A DNA stretch of 64,000 nucleotides from an uncultured Rhodospirillales bacterium (GCA_913060675.1 CAJXUS010000007.1:1-64000); one strand, 5' to 3'; counted from the stretch's first letter, positions 1 to 7,742 are shown. Numbers and translations: made by a program. The notes: generated from the letters alone by a model not told the origin.

Positions 1-27
1 GGGCTCGGAGATGTGTATAAGAGACAG
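1..27 (+). other. Residual Nextera (Tn5 mosaic-end) sequencing adapter
   Basis: Bases 9-27 read AGATGTGTATAAGAGACAG, the exact 19-bp Tn5 mosaic end used in Illumina Nextera libraries. The eight bases before it, GGGCTCGG, match the read-2 Nextera adapter just 5' of the mosaic end. This is library sequence left on a contig end, not bacterial DNA. A GTG at base 13 inside it opens the fliX frame and adds five false residues (MYKRQ) to that protein. Confidence 0.97.
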
Positions 28-282
28 TTGCTGTCCATACAGGAAGTGCCTGATGCCTTAACGGGTAAGCAAAAAGCGAAACGAGAGGCCGAAGATATTC
101 TGGATGAATTAGAGGAATTGAGAATAGGTCTCCTTATGGGATCGGTTCCGATTTGGCGTTTAGAGAAGATCGAATCGTTGGTTGCGAGGAAACGAGAACA
201 AATTAACGATCCTCGACTCCTTGAGGTTTTAAACGAAGTAGAAGTCCGCGCGGCAGTTGAACTTGCAAAACTCGGGCGTTAA
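28..282 (+). CDS. fliX: FliX, flagellar assembly regulator (5'-truncated)
   Basis: The 84 visible residues match the C-terminal half of FliX, an alphaproteobacterial regulator that links early flagellar assembly to late flagellar transcription through FlbD and sigma-54 in Caulobacter. Recognisable parts are the start LLSIQEVPDAL, the helical stretch ILDELEELRIGLLMG, and the end EVEVRAAVELAKLGR. The family is usually about 140 residues, so the N-terminal part is missing, cut off by the adapter at bases 1-27. In related genomes fliX sits beside dksA and the P-ring gene flgI, so flgI may lie just beyond this contig end; that is inference. Identification rests on sequence pattern plus context. 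Confidence 0.85.
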   Translation: MLSIQEVPDALTGKQKAKREAEDILDELEELRIGLLMGSVPIWRLEKIESLVARKREQINDPRLLEVLNEVEVRAAVELAKLGR

Positions 283-336
283 TCTATTGTTTTTTATATA
301 ATTAATCGATAATTGAATTAATTTTGCAAGACAAAC

Positions 337-364
337 TTGTCGTTGCACTTAAATCGCATATACT
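337..364 (+). promoter_or_regulatory. Possible sigma-70-type promoter for dksA
   Basis: TTGTCG (337-342) is followed after 16 bases by TATACT (359-364), giving a fair -35/-10 pair 34 bases before the preferred dksA start. The -35 box sits on a small palindrome, GACAA-ac-TTGTC (330-341). The surrounding gap (283-397) is AT-rich and holds no other gene. Assignment is by consensus match only. Confidence 0.35.
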
Positions 365-397
365 GCACGCCGAAATTGCCAATTTATGGGGGTTGCC

Positions 398-814
398 ATG
401 ACTATACCTCTTCCGCTCGACTATCGCCCAAAAGAAGGCGAGGAGTTTATGAATCCAGTCATGCAGGAGTTTTTTAAGCAAAAGCTTCTGGCCTGGAGGG
501 AAGAATTACTTGCTGAATCTTCTGCAACGTTACAGACGCTTCAAAATGAAACGCTTCAAGAGCCTGATCTCGCTGATCGTGCTTCTTCTGAAACGGAGCG
601 TGCACTTGAGCTTAGGACTCGCGATAGAGAGCGTAAGCTAATTGGAAAAATTGATGAAGCTCTTCGCCGTATTGATGAAAATGAATATGGGTTTTGTGAA
701 ATCACTGGAGATCCAATTAACATCAAAAGACTTGAAGCGCGTCCAATAGCAACAATGACTTTGGAAGCGCAAGAGCAGCACGAACGTATGGAAAAAGTTC
801 ACAGAGACGATTAA
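398..814 (+). CDS. dksA: DksA-type RNA polymerase-binding regulator
   Basis: DksA enters the secondary channel of RNA polymerase and, with ppGpp, adjusts transcription of rRNA, amino-acid and stress genes. The protein has the N-terminal DYRPKEGEEFMNP segment, a coiled-coil region (residues about 20-95 including ALELRTRDRERKLIGKIDEAL) and the C-terminal globular part with ENEYGFCEITGDPI and RLEARPIATMTLEAQE. Only one of the four zinc-finger cysteines remains (YGFCEIT), so it is a zinc-independent form, as in many alphaproteobacteria. The ATG at 398 is preferred because GGGGG lies just before it; an ATG at 386 in frame would add four residues. A strong terminator follows. Confidence 0.93.
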   Translation: MTIPLPLDYRPKEGEEFMNPVMQEFFKQKLLAWREELLAESSATLQTLQNETLQEPDLADRASSETERALELRTRDRERKLIGKIDEALRRIDENEYGFCEITGDPINIKRLEARPIATMTLEAQEQHERMEKVHRDD

Positions 815-853
815 ACAGATGACCGATCTTTAAGATCGGGACAGATCGTATAA

Positions 854-886
854 AAAAGGCCAGCTAAAAGTTTTAGCTGGCCTTTT
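854..886. terminator. Bidirectional terminator between dksA and flgH
   Basis: A perfect inverted repeat, GGCCAGCTAAAA (858-869) with TTTTAGCTGGCC (871-882), extended by A4 on the left and T4 on the right, sits between two convergent genes. A/T runs on both sides let it stop transcription from dksA (+) and flgH (-). A smaller hairpin, CCGATCTTTAAGATCGG (822-838), precedes it. Confidence 0.9.
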
Positions 887-906
887 GTTTGTTCGACTTA
901 CGGGGA

Positions 907-1659
907 TTAGAACGGGAAGATAATGTCGTAAAGCTGTTGACCGTAACGTGGTTGTTGGACATCACTCAATTGACCTCTGCCACCATAGGCAATTCGTGCC
1001 TCGGCAATTTGGTCATAGCTAATGGTGTTTGTGGAAGTGATGTCTTCTGGACGGATCATGCCTGATACAAGAAGTTCTCTGACTTCAAAGTTGACACGGA
1101 CTTCCTGGCGTCCAGAAATGATTAAATTTCCATTAGGCATTACCTGGGTAACCAAAGCGGCAACGCGAAGGTTAATAGTTTCTTCTCTATCTACTGTCCC
1201 TACCCCTTTAGAGGCGCTAGTGCTTTCCCCATCTACAAGAGAGCCTACGTTTAAGTTATCGTTAAAAATGCCCCCCAGTTGGGTTTCGTAGCCGAGAAAG
1301 TTAGTCAGACCTGCGCCTTCAGCATTAGCGCGTGTTCTCTCTGTTGTATTCGAAACTTCTGCTTTGTCGTCAATCGTGATGACAACCGTGAGCAAGTCAC
1401 CGATTTCATCTGCCCTTTGATCTTTGAGGAATGCACGTGATCCAGGCCTCCAGAGCGAATTTGGTTTTCTGGTCGCAATTTGTGGTGCTGGCATTGGTAG
1501 TGAAATGGGCTGTGGAGGTGCCGGGCTTTCAATTTTACTCAGTTTTGGAGCTTCCCCAATTTCTGAGAGGCGGGAAATCGCATTACAGGCAGTTAAAGAA
1601 AACCCTAATAAACCAACAACTGCGAACCGTCTTATGGAAGATTTTGGTAAATAAAACAT
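907..1659 (-). CDS. flgH: FlgH, flagellar L-ring lipoprotein
   Basis: FlgH forms the L ring, the outer-membrane bushing of the flagellar rod. The 250-residue protein begins with a lipoprotein signal peptide: basic residues, a hydrophobic core and the lipobox LTAC with Cys25 as the acylated residue. The body holds family hallmarks such as LWRPGSRAFLKDQRA, DLLTVVITIDDKAEVSN and the C-terminal ISYDQIAEARIAYGGRG followed by QQLYDIIFPF. Length is normal. It is the last gene of flgF-flgG-flgA-flgH, 11 bases after flgA, and ends at a bidirectional terminator. Confidence 0.97.
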   Translation of the reverse strand: MFYLPKSSIRRFAVVGLLGFSLTACNAISRLSEIGEAPKLSKIESPAPPQPISLPMPAPQIATRKPNSLWRPGSRAFLKDQRADEIGDLLTVVITIDDKAEVSNTTERTRANAEGAGLTNFLGYETQLGGIFNDNLNVGSLVDGESTSASKGVGTVDREETINLRVAALVTQVMPNGNLIISGRQEVRVNFEVRELLVSGMIRPEDITSTNTISYDQIAEARIAYGGRGQLSDVQQPRYGQQLYDIIFPF

Positions 1660-1670
1660 TTCAGAGCTCC

Positions 1671-2648
1671 TTAGTTGCCAGTAATGGTTTTGTTAATAAG
1701 AGAAACCGTTACCAGCCCTGCACCAGTTACCGTGCCATTGACTTCGGTGTTTGACTGCGTGTTTACAATACGAATGACTTCCCCCATTGCGCCGTTTTCC
1801 AAGGCTCGACCTTGGGCCCTTAATACAAGGGTGCCACTATGTAATAGCATGGTGACGAGGCCGTTTTTATTGACGGCTTTAGGGGTGTCTAAGTCATTTG
1901 TTCGAATGATGACTTTGTCTTTGATTGAGTGTTTTGGGGTCATTCCAATCAAGTCATCAAGGTCAGTGATGGCATTCTTGTTTAATTTTGATTCTTCAAT
2001 TGTAATCCAGTGAATATCCTGGGATTTGATTACGTCACCTTTTGATAGGCGGTTTTTGAGTACAGGCACATTCACCATCTCAATCAAATAACCGGATATA
2101 GCTTTGTTTATGTAAGGTCTACCCGTGGCGGGAATAACAATCTGGGCTGTGAAGCGTTTCCTACCAGGTCTGTAACTGACGTTCTCTATGCGTATAGTTG
2201 CGTCAATTTCAGCGGGGATGTTTAGGTCGCGATCTTTACGATCAAATTCGATCTTCTTTCCGTCAGTAAGACCACGTTCAAGAAGGGCACTTTCTATCGA
2301 ATTGCGGATGTCCGACGCATCAAGGACCTGGCCTGCTCGGGAGACAGATGCTGTGTCCAAGTGTGAACTAGGTTGCCAATCAACATCATTTTTCTGAGCT
2401 AGTGCCCATAACCATCTCGCTGAAAGTTCCACGTCTCGACCGAGTTCAGGGGAGCGTGCAATTGGCCTTTCTTGTTCTTCATTAAGACCAGAAAATATGT
2501 CATTTAGATATACAATGTCGCCTTCGATTATAATATCTTTGTTCAAATTCACAATCGTTGGTATGGACGCGACTTCTGTCGCGGCACTACCAATCTGGCT
2601 TGCCAAGGTAAAACTGGCTGCGAGTAGAAGAGTTTTAACTATTTGCAT
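1671..2648 (-). CDS. flgA: FlgA, P-ring assembly chaperone
   Basis: FlgA is a periplasmic chaperone that helps FlgI assemble into the P ring. The protein has a Sec signal peptide (about residues 1-22, ending near GSAA) and a C-terminal SAF-like region from about residue 195, with VPVLKNRLSKGDVI, DLIGMTPKHSI and the terminal GTVTGAGLVTVSLIN. At 325 residues it is longer than the enterobacterial protein but usual for alphaproteobacteria. The sequence AGGAGAAAAACA just upstream gives a good ribosome site. It lies between flgG and flgH. Confidence 0.93.
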   Translation of the reverse strand: MQIVKTLLLAASFTLASQIGSAATEVASIPTIVNLNKDIIIEGDIVYLNDIFSGLNEEQERPIARSPELGRDVELSARWLWALAQKNDVDWQPSSHLDTASVSRAGQVLDASDIRNSIESALLERGLTDGKKIEFDRKDRDLNIPAEIDATIRIENVSYRPGRKRFTAQIVIPATGRPYINKAISGYLIEMVNVPVLKNRLSKGDVIKSQDIHWITIEESKLNKNAITDLDDLIGMTPKHSIKDKVIIRTNDLDTPKAVNKNGLVTMLLHSGTLVLRAQGRALENGAMGEVIRIVNTQSNTEVNGTVTGAGLVTVSLINKTITGN

Positions 2649-2670
2649 TGTTTTTCTCCTTAGCTCGCGG

Positions 2671-3456
2671 TTATCTGATATTTGTTACTGAGCGCATCAT
2701 TTCGTCTGACGCAGTGATGATTTTAGAGTTCATCTCGTAAGCTCTTTGAGCTGTGATCAGGTTTGTAATTTCTGATACTGCGTTGACGTTTGATGATTCG
2801 AGTGCACCCTGAAGAATACTACCAAAACCAGTTGATCCAGCAGAACCTGTTGTCGCGGCTCCGGATGCTGGCGTTTCCAAGAAGTAGTTATCTCCGATGG
2901 CTTCTAAACCAGCTTCGTTGGGGAATGTTGCGAGATCAAATTGTCCTGCAAGAGCCGTGTTAACCTGGCCATCAAGTTTGATATAAACTTCGCCAGATGC
3001 GTTGATTGAGACCGAAACTGCATTTGTTGGAACGTTTATGCCGGGCTGAACAGTATAACCGTCGGGTGTTACGATGTCGCCCGTTGGGGAAAGCTGAAAT
3101 GCACCGGCACGGGTATAGCCCGTTTCACCGCTCGGTAGTTCTACGTTAAAATAACCTTCACCGTTGATGGCAACATCGAGCGAGTTGTCGGTAATCTGCA
3201 TCGCGCCTTGTCCGGTGATACGGTAAGTAGCTGTTGGTTTAACACCAAGGCCGAGTTGAATGCCTGTAGGGACAATCGTTCCGGTATCTGAAGAGTTTGT
3301 TCCAACCCTCCGTAGATTTTGGTAGAGAAGGTCTGTGAATTCAGCCCGCTGACGTTTAAAGCCCGTTGTGTTCAAGTTGGCGATGTTATTTGAAATAACT
3401 TCGACGTTTAACTGCTGGGCCAGCATGCCTGTTGCGCCAATGCTTAATGATCTCAT
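2671..3456 (-). CDS. flgG: FlgG, distal rod protein
   Basis: FlgG builds the distal rod that crosses the periplasm between the MS ring and the hook. The 261-residue protein has the N-terminal rod motif SNNIANLNTTGFKRQRAEF, the central hook-basal-body beta domain, and the C-terminal helix with SSNVNAVSEITNLITAQRAYEMNSK. Length and both terminal motifs are typical. It follows flgF by 12 bases and precedes flgA by 22 bases, in one transcription unit. Confidence 0.98.
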   Translation of the reverse strand: MRSLSIGATGMLAQQLNVEVISNNIANLNTTGFKRQRAEFTDLLYQNLRRVGTNSSDTGTIVPTGIQLGLGVKPTATYRITGQGAMQITDNSLDVAINGEGYFNVELPSGETGYTRAGAFQLSPTGDIVTPDGYTVQPGINVPTNAVSVSINASGEVYIKLDGQVNTALAGQFDLATFPNEAGLEAIGDNYFLETPASGAATTGSAGSTGFGSILQGALESSNVNAVSEITNLITAQRAYEMNSKIITASDEMMRSVTNIR

Positions 3457-3468
3457 TTTGCTGCTCCC

Positions 3469-4197
3469 TTAGGCTCTAACGCTTGCAAGGCTTTGAATAG
3501 CCTTAAGCTGTCGTTCATGTTCTTGTTTAATAAATTTGGCCATTGATTCGTAGCCTCGTGTAGAATCTATCATTCTCGTAATTTCAATAATTCCCTGAAC
3601 GTTAGACCCTTCAATCGCTCCTTGGATAATTTCTCCCGGAGCTTCGTCTATCACTTCTTGATTTTCCGCTGTGCTGAACATGCCTCCTGCTTCTTTAACA
3701 AGTAGCTGTTCGTTTTCAAAAGTAACCAGCTTCAACTTTCCCGCAGTTCCGGCACTAGATGTGACTGTGCCATCCCGAGTTATTGTAATATCTGTGGCAT
3801 CACTTGGGAACGAGATTGGAGCGTCGCCGTCACTCATAACCAGAAAGCCCTCTGAGGTGACCAGCTCGCCTTCAGTGTTAAGTTTGAAAGAACCATCGCG
3901 GGTGTAACGAGTGTCACCCTCATTTTCGACAGCAAAATAACCTTTTCCAGAAATTGCTGTGTCGAGAGGATTGTTTGTTGTATGAAATTGTCCTTCGGCA
4001 AGGTTACGTACAAGGCGTAAATCCTGTGTGAAGCTTAGTCTTTCACCTGTTTTCGTTTTACTAAGGTGCTCCACAAACATCATGCCTTCGTTCTTGTAGG
4101 CATTCGTGTTCATGTTAGCGACATTGTTGGCAATAATCGACATTTGCCGACCGAGTGCCATCTGTCTTGAAAGAGCTATATAACTGGGGTTTTCCAT
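3469..4197 (-). CDS. flgF: FlgF, proximal rod protein
   Basis: FlgF is a proximal rod subunit placed below FlgG. The 242-residue protein shows the N-terminal motif IIANNVANMNTNAYKNEGM and the C-terminal GSNVQGIIEITRMIDSTRGYE, both shared by rod and hook proteins. It is first in flgF-flgG-flgA-flgH. A sigma-54-type -24/-12 element sits 41-57 bases upstream of the start, consistent with middle or late expression in the flagellar hierarchy. Confidence 0.97.
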   Translation of the reverse strand: MENPSYIALSRQMALGRQMSIIANNVANMNTNAYKNEGMMFVEHLSKTKTGERLSFTQDLRLVRNLAEGQFHTTNNPLDTAISGKGYFAVENEGDTRYTRDGSFKLNTEGELVTSEGFLVMSDGDAPISFPSDATDITITRDGTVTSSAGTAGKLKLVTFENEQLLVKEAGGMFSTAENQEVIDEAPGEIIQGAIEGSNVQGIIEITRMIDSTRGYESMAKFIKQEHERQLKAIQSLASVRA

Positions 4198-4237
4198 CCT
4201 GGATACATCCTTGCCATCTTGGTTTTCTCATTAGTGA

Positions 4238-4254
4238 TGCAGGATGCGTGCCAG
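4238..4254 (-). promoter_or_regulatory. Sigma-54-type promoter for flgF operon
   Basis: Read on the minus strand this is CTGGCACGCATCCTGCA. It fits the RpoN consensus TGGCACG-N4-TTGCA with one mismatch (CTGC for TTGC), and the GG and GC dinucleotides are separated by exactly ten bases. The predicted start is near 4228, leaving a leader of about 30 bases before flgF. Sigma-54 control of rod and hook genes is established in Caulobacter; use here is inferred from the match and position. Confidence 0.75.
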
Positions 4255-4623
4255 TATATAAAGTCTAGGTATCGTGGGCTTTATGCCTAACTATAGCATT
4301 CGGTTTTACGTTCTTACCGGTAAACTATTTCCTTATGTGGGTAACTTTTTCCGCGAACAGGGGCGGAGGGGAGAAAAGGCAATGGATGCCTTCTTATGGG
4401 TGCCCTGTGATGTTTGTGGGGCAAGTCCCTTATTAAAGATGTATATTGCCATTTACTGGTATGGCTCAACCTGAATGGTGAGAAAGGTTCGAGTATTGGG
4501 AGATTGAACAGATATTAACACTTTTCGTGTAGACTCCTTTCAGTTAAAAAGCAGTTGGTTAGGGATTTATATTTCATATTCGACCTTTTTACTCTTAAGT
4601 ATTTGATTTACAGTACTTACTGC

Positions 4624-4642
4624 TTAACGACTTTTTAACCAT
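4624..4642 (+). promoter_or_regulatory. CtrA-binding box upstream of fliL
   Basis: TTAA (4624-4627), seven bases, then TTAACCAT (4635-4642) gives the full CtrA consensus TTAA-N7-TTAA, and the second half-site extends to the preferred TTAACCAT. It lies 52 bases before the fliL start. CtrA, activated through the CckA phosphorelay, switches on early flagellar operons in Caulobacter and motility genes in other alphaproteobacteria. cckA is in this same window. Confidence 0.75.
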
Positions 4643-4693
4643 CTTGTCCCCTTATTAGGGGTGAATATTCCAACTGGAGGCGTGAAATAACAT

Positions 4694-5221
4694 ATGGCTG
4701 ATGAATCTGTCAGTGGCGAAGAAGAACTCGAGGTAGAAGCTCGTCCGAAAGGCGGGATGTCTGGTAAGAAGCTCGTCATATTCTTCATATTGCCTCTACT
4801 GCTTATTATTATAGCAGGCGCAGGTGCCTATTTTACGGGAATGTTGGACTCACTTCTTGGTAAGGAAGAGGCTGCGCAGGAAGAAGTCGTGGAAGAAGTA
4901 ATACCCGCACACGGTCCTGCCGCCTTCTACGATGTTCCGGAATTACTGGTCAATCTGAACTCTTCAGGAAATAAAAACCATTTCTTGAAAATTACCATTA
5001 GCCTGGAACTTGAACTGCAAACTGATATACCGGCAATTGAGGCTGTTATGCCACGAATTGTTGACAACTTTCAGGTATACCTCAGAGAGTTAAGAATTGA
5101 AGACTTGAGTGGATCTGCAGGAATTCAACGCTTGAGGGAAGAGTTGTTGCTCAGGGTTAATGCGGCTGCAGCGCCCGTAAAAGTAAAAGATGTATTGTTT
5201 CAGGAAATGCTGGTGCAGTAA
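4694..5221 (+). CDS. fliL: FliL, flagellar basal-body/stator-associated protein
   Basis: FliL is a single-pass inner-membrane protein that surrounds or supports the stator units. The 175-residue sequence has an acidic cytoplasmic N-terminus, one membrane segment at about residues 27-48, and a periplasmic domain with FYDVPELLVNLNSS, FLKITISLELE and the C-terminal end VKVKDVLFQEMLVQ typical of the family. The only good ribosome site, GGAGG at 4676-4680, is 13 bases from the ATG, unusually far; no better in-frame start exists. fliM follows after 15 bases. Confidence 0.95.
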   Translation: MADESVSGEEELEVEARPKGGMSGKKLVIFFILPLLLIIIAGAGAYFTGMLDSLLGKEEAAQEEVVEEVIPAHGPAAFYDVPELLVNLNSSGNKNHFLKITISLELELQTDIPAIEAVMPRIVDNFQVYLRELRIEDLSGSAGIQRLREELLLRVNAAAAPVKVKDVLFQEMLVQ

Positions 5222-5236
5222 CCTGTAAGGTAGGAA

Positions 5237-6325
5237 ATGGCTGACGAAACGGAAGAAGAAGTCGATCAGGAAGCCATGATGGCTGAATGGGAGGCCATGG
5301 CGGACGAAGACGCTGAAGAAGAAGAGGATGCTTTCGACGCTGTCGATGACACCCCCGGGGGAACCCGCGTTCTTGATCAGAACGAAATTGATAGCTTGCT
5401 TGGTGTCGATGCTGGCGATGATGATGGTGGTGATAATTCGGGAATTCAAGCAATTCTCAATTCTGCACTGGTTTCATACGAACGTCTTCCTATGTTGGAT
5501 ATTGTCTTTGACCGTTTGGTCAGGATGATGTCGACTTCTTTGCGTAATTTTACATCTGACAACGTTGAAGTCAGTCTCGACAATATTACCTCTGCCAGGT
5601 TTGGTGACTACCTCAATTCCATCCCTCTACCCGCAATGTTGACTGTGTTTAAGGCTGAGGAATGGGATAACTACGGTCTTATGACTGTTGATTCTGCCTT
5701 AATCTACTCCATCGTTGATGTATTACTGGGGGGGCGCCGAGGCACTGCAGCAATGCGTATTGAAGGGCGACCGTATACCACGATTGAACGTAATCTAATT
5801 CAGCGGCTTGCGCATGTTGTCCTCGCAGATCTTTCAAGTGCGTTTGACCCTCTCTCTCCAGTAACTTTCCGATTTGATCGGTTGGAAACTAACCCCCGGT
5901 TTGCGACAATCGCTCGCCATGAAAATGCGGCGATTGTAATTACCCTCCGAGTGGATATGGAAGATCGAGGCGGTCGAATTGAGTTACTTATTCCTTATGC
6001 GACCCTTGAGCCGGTCCGTGAATTGTTACTTCAAATGTTCATGGGGGAGAAGTTTGGTCGCGATTCGATTTGGGAAGGACATTTAACTGCTGAGCTATGG
6101 CAGACTGAAGTGTCTATTCTCGCTGTATTGGAGCAGGTTAACATATCACTTGGCGATGTTATGAATTGGAAAGTTGGTGATACAATGGATCTCACCGTTA
6201 CGCCTGAATCACTCGTCGAGTTGCGCTGTGGTGATGTGTCTATGTTCAAAGGAAACATGGGACGGAAAAGTGGTAATATTGCCGTAAAGATAGCTGACAA
6301 AATTATTCGCGATGATGGTGAGTAG
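5237..6325 (+). CDS. fliM: FliM, flagellar motor switch protein
   Basis: FliM forms the C ring with FliG and FliN and binds CheY-P to switch rotation. The 362-residue protein has the CheY-binding motif LDQNEIDSLLGVD (about residues 46-58), here behind an acidic leader of about 45 residues rather than at the extreme N-terminus. The middle CheC-like domain includes GDYLNSIPLPAML, and the C-terminal SpoA domain includes LGDVMNWKVGDTMDL. It follows fliL and is only 3 bases from the next gene. Confidence 0.97.
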   Translation: MADETEEEVDQEAMMAEWEAMADEDAEEEEDAFDAVDDTPGGTRVLDQNEIDSLLGVDAGDDDGGDNSGIQAILNSALVSYERLPMLDIVFDRLVRMMSTSLRNFTSDNVEVSLDNITSARFGDYLNSIPLPAMLTVFKAEEWDNYGLMTVDSALIYSIVDVLLGGRRGTAAMRIEGRPYTTIERNLIQRLAHVVLADLSSAFDPLSPVTFRFDRLETNPRFATIARHENAAIVITLRVDMEDRGGRIELLIPYATLEPVRELLLQMFMGEKFGRDSIWEGHLTAELWQTEVSILAVLEQVNISLGDVMNWKVGDTMDLTVTPESLVELRCGDVSMFKGNMGRKSGNIAVKIADKIIRDDGE

Positions 6326-6328
6326 TAG

Positions 6329-6832
6329 ATGCTAGATTTATCCAACATCGAACTTGGCTTTAACATACTGGTTGCTATTCTATTAATTGCAACGATTGTT
6401 TATGCGGTAATATTGAACAAAAAATTGGATGCCCTTCGTGAAGCGAAAGCTGAAATGGAAGGCCTTATTCGCTCTTTTGCCGAGACGACAACTAAGGCAG
6501 AGAAAAGTTTAGCAGAATTCAAGGTACACGCATCCAATACAGGTGTTGGTTTAGAGAAAAATACAACAAAAGCCGATGGGATATTATCAGATCTTAGCTA
6601 TCTAGTTGATCGAGCGGAAGTTGTTGCCGACCGGCTTGAGGGAGACCTGAGTTTGGCTCGAAAGCAATCTCCCAACACTATATTGCCTAAAGGAGTTCAG
6701 CAAAGTGATGTTCGTACTCCAAAGGTTGGTTCTCCGGGAATACTTAAAACTGTCGATGAAAAAGATAAAAAAAGTAAAGAGTTGTCACCAGCTGCTGAAG
6801 ATCTTCTCAAAGCCTTAAAAGGCATGCGCTAA
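6329..6832 (+). CDS. DUF6468-like flagellar-cluster protein
   Basis: A 167-residue protein with one N-terminal membrane segment (about residues 9-28, NILVAILLIATIVYAVIL) followed by a cytoplasmic or periplasmic helical region rich in Ala, Glu, Lys and Thr and a Lys/Pro-rich linker. It resembles the family named DUF6468, found between fliM and motE in many Rhodospirillales; I recognise it by position and by the segment AEMEGLIRSFAETTTKAE. No biochemical role is known to me. The tight 3-base gap after fliM and 13-base gap before motE suggest a motor-associated function. Confidence 0.7.
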   Translation: MLDLSNIELGFNILVAILLIATIVYAVILNKKLDALREAKAEMEGLIRSFAETTTKAEKSLAEFKVHASNTGVGLEKNTTKADGILSDLSYLVDRAEVVADRLEGDLSLARKQSPNTILPKGVQQSDVRTPKVGSPGILKTVDEKDKKSKELSPAAEDLLKALKGMR

Positions 6833-6845
6833 AGGAGGAAAAATT

Positions 6846-7502
6846 ATGCGTTTATTACCTGTTCTTATTGCTGTTTCTTCTATGGCATTGCTTGTCAAAG
6901 CTGGGGGCGTTTGGGAAGGTGTCAATCAATCCGGCGAAGCTTTCGCTCAGGCTGCTGAAGAACCCAAACTCGAAGAAGATCTTGCGAAAGATACTGATGC
7001 TGCCGAAGAAAGTCAGACCGCAAATGTAGATCAGCCTGATTCAAAAATACCTAAAGTTCAAGGCCTTGAAGCTGATCCTTTCTCTATGACTGACGAAGAG
7101 ATCGAACTCTTACAGTCCTTGTCTGCCCGGCGCGAACAATTAGAAGCGCGGGAAAGAGAATTTGAACAGAGAGAGGTGCTCCTTCTTGCCGCTGAACGCC
7201 GGATAGATGAAAAAATTGGCGAACTCGGGAAGCTGCAAAATACCATTGAGGGTCTTATTGTTCAGCACGATGATCAAAGTGATAAACAGATGACCAGCTT
7301 GGTAAAAATTTATGAAAGTATGAAGCCTAAGGATGCTGCACGAATTTTCGAACAACTGGATATGATTGTTCTTTTAGATGTGGTTGAGCGAATGAAAGAA
7401 CGAAAAACGGCTCCTATCCTGGCAAGTATGAATCCAAAACGGGCCAAGGAAATTACTTTAGAACTTGCCCAAAGGCGTGAATTACCGTTGGCAAAGGAAT
7501 AG
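6846..7502 (+). CDS. motE: MotE-family protein (MgtE N-domain-like)
   Basis: MotE in Sinorhizobium is a periplasmic chaperone for the motor protein MotC, and the family travels with flagellar genes in alphaproteobacteria. This 218-residue protein has an N-terminal signal sequence or membrane anchor, an acidic linker, a coiled coil (about residues 80-135, ARREQLEAREREFEQREVLL) and a C-terminal MgtE-N-like domain with YESMKPKDAARIFEQLD and ILASMNPKRAKEITLEL. AGGAGG lies just upstream. No motC is visible nearby, so its partner here is uncertain. A terminator follows. Confidence 0.85.
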   Translation: MRLLPVLIAVSSMALLVKAGGVWEGVNQSGEAFAQAAEEPKLEEDLAKDTDAAEESQTANVDQPDSKIPKVQGLEADPFSMTDEEIELLQSLSARREQLEAREREFEQREVLLLAAERRIDEKIGELGKLQNTIEGLIVQHDDQSDKQMTSLVKIYESMKPKDAARIFEQLDMIVLLDVVERMKERKTAPILASMNPKRAKEITLELAQRRELPLAKE

Positions 7503-7562
7503 GCGAATCCTTTTAAAGTATTTATGGTTAACAGTCCGAGTTGTTAAATATCGCATATCAAT

Positions 7563-7599
7563 AAGCTCTGTATCCATTGTGTTACGGGGCTTTTTTTTT
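7563..7599 (+). terminator. Terminator of fliL-fliM-motE operon
   Basis: The stem AGCTCTGTA with TACGGGGCT (including G-T pairs) encloses a ten-base loop and is followed by nine T residues. It ends the fliL operon 60 bases after motE. The rest of the gap to cheY (7600-7742) is AT-rich and holds a TATAAT at 7704-7709 with no convincing -35 box. Confidence 0.85.
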
Positions 7600-7742
7600 C
7601 AGGAAACAAAAAAATATAAAATTAAATGCCTAAGATCTTGAAAAGCTGCGGTTTGTTTACACTGCGTTAATTCTATGCTGATAGCTTAAAATCACGAATT
7701 TAGTATAATGTTTGTACAAGAGAGATAGTTAAGGAGTTGCCG

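Larger units (their letters stand above)
4198..4693. other. Divergent flagellar promoter region (flgF / fliL)
   Basis: This 496-base gap separates divergent operons. Near flgF it holds a sigma-54-type promoter (4238-4254), and near fliL a CtrA box (4624-4642). The middle (about 4261-4600) has small palindromes, TTACCGGTAA (4314-4323) and AAGGCA-ATGGA-TGCCTT (about 4376-4392), but no gene I can support. A 66-codon open frame at 4274-4474 has no family resemblance or ribosome site and is not called. Confidence 0.7.

Noticed and set aside
302-321. TTAA-N12-TTAA before dksA as CtrA box
   Set aside because: Spacing is 12 rather than 7.
4274-4474. 66-codon open frame between flgF and fliL
   Set aside because: No family resemblance, no ribosome site and composition like intergenic DNA; it lies in the promoter region.
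4480-4500. GGTTCGAG motif resembling a tRNA T-loop
   Set aside because: No acceptor stem, anticodon arm or CCA end can be folded around it; the surrounding bases do not pair.
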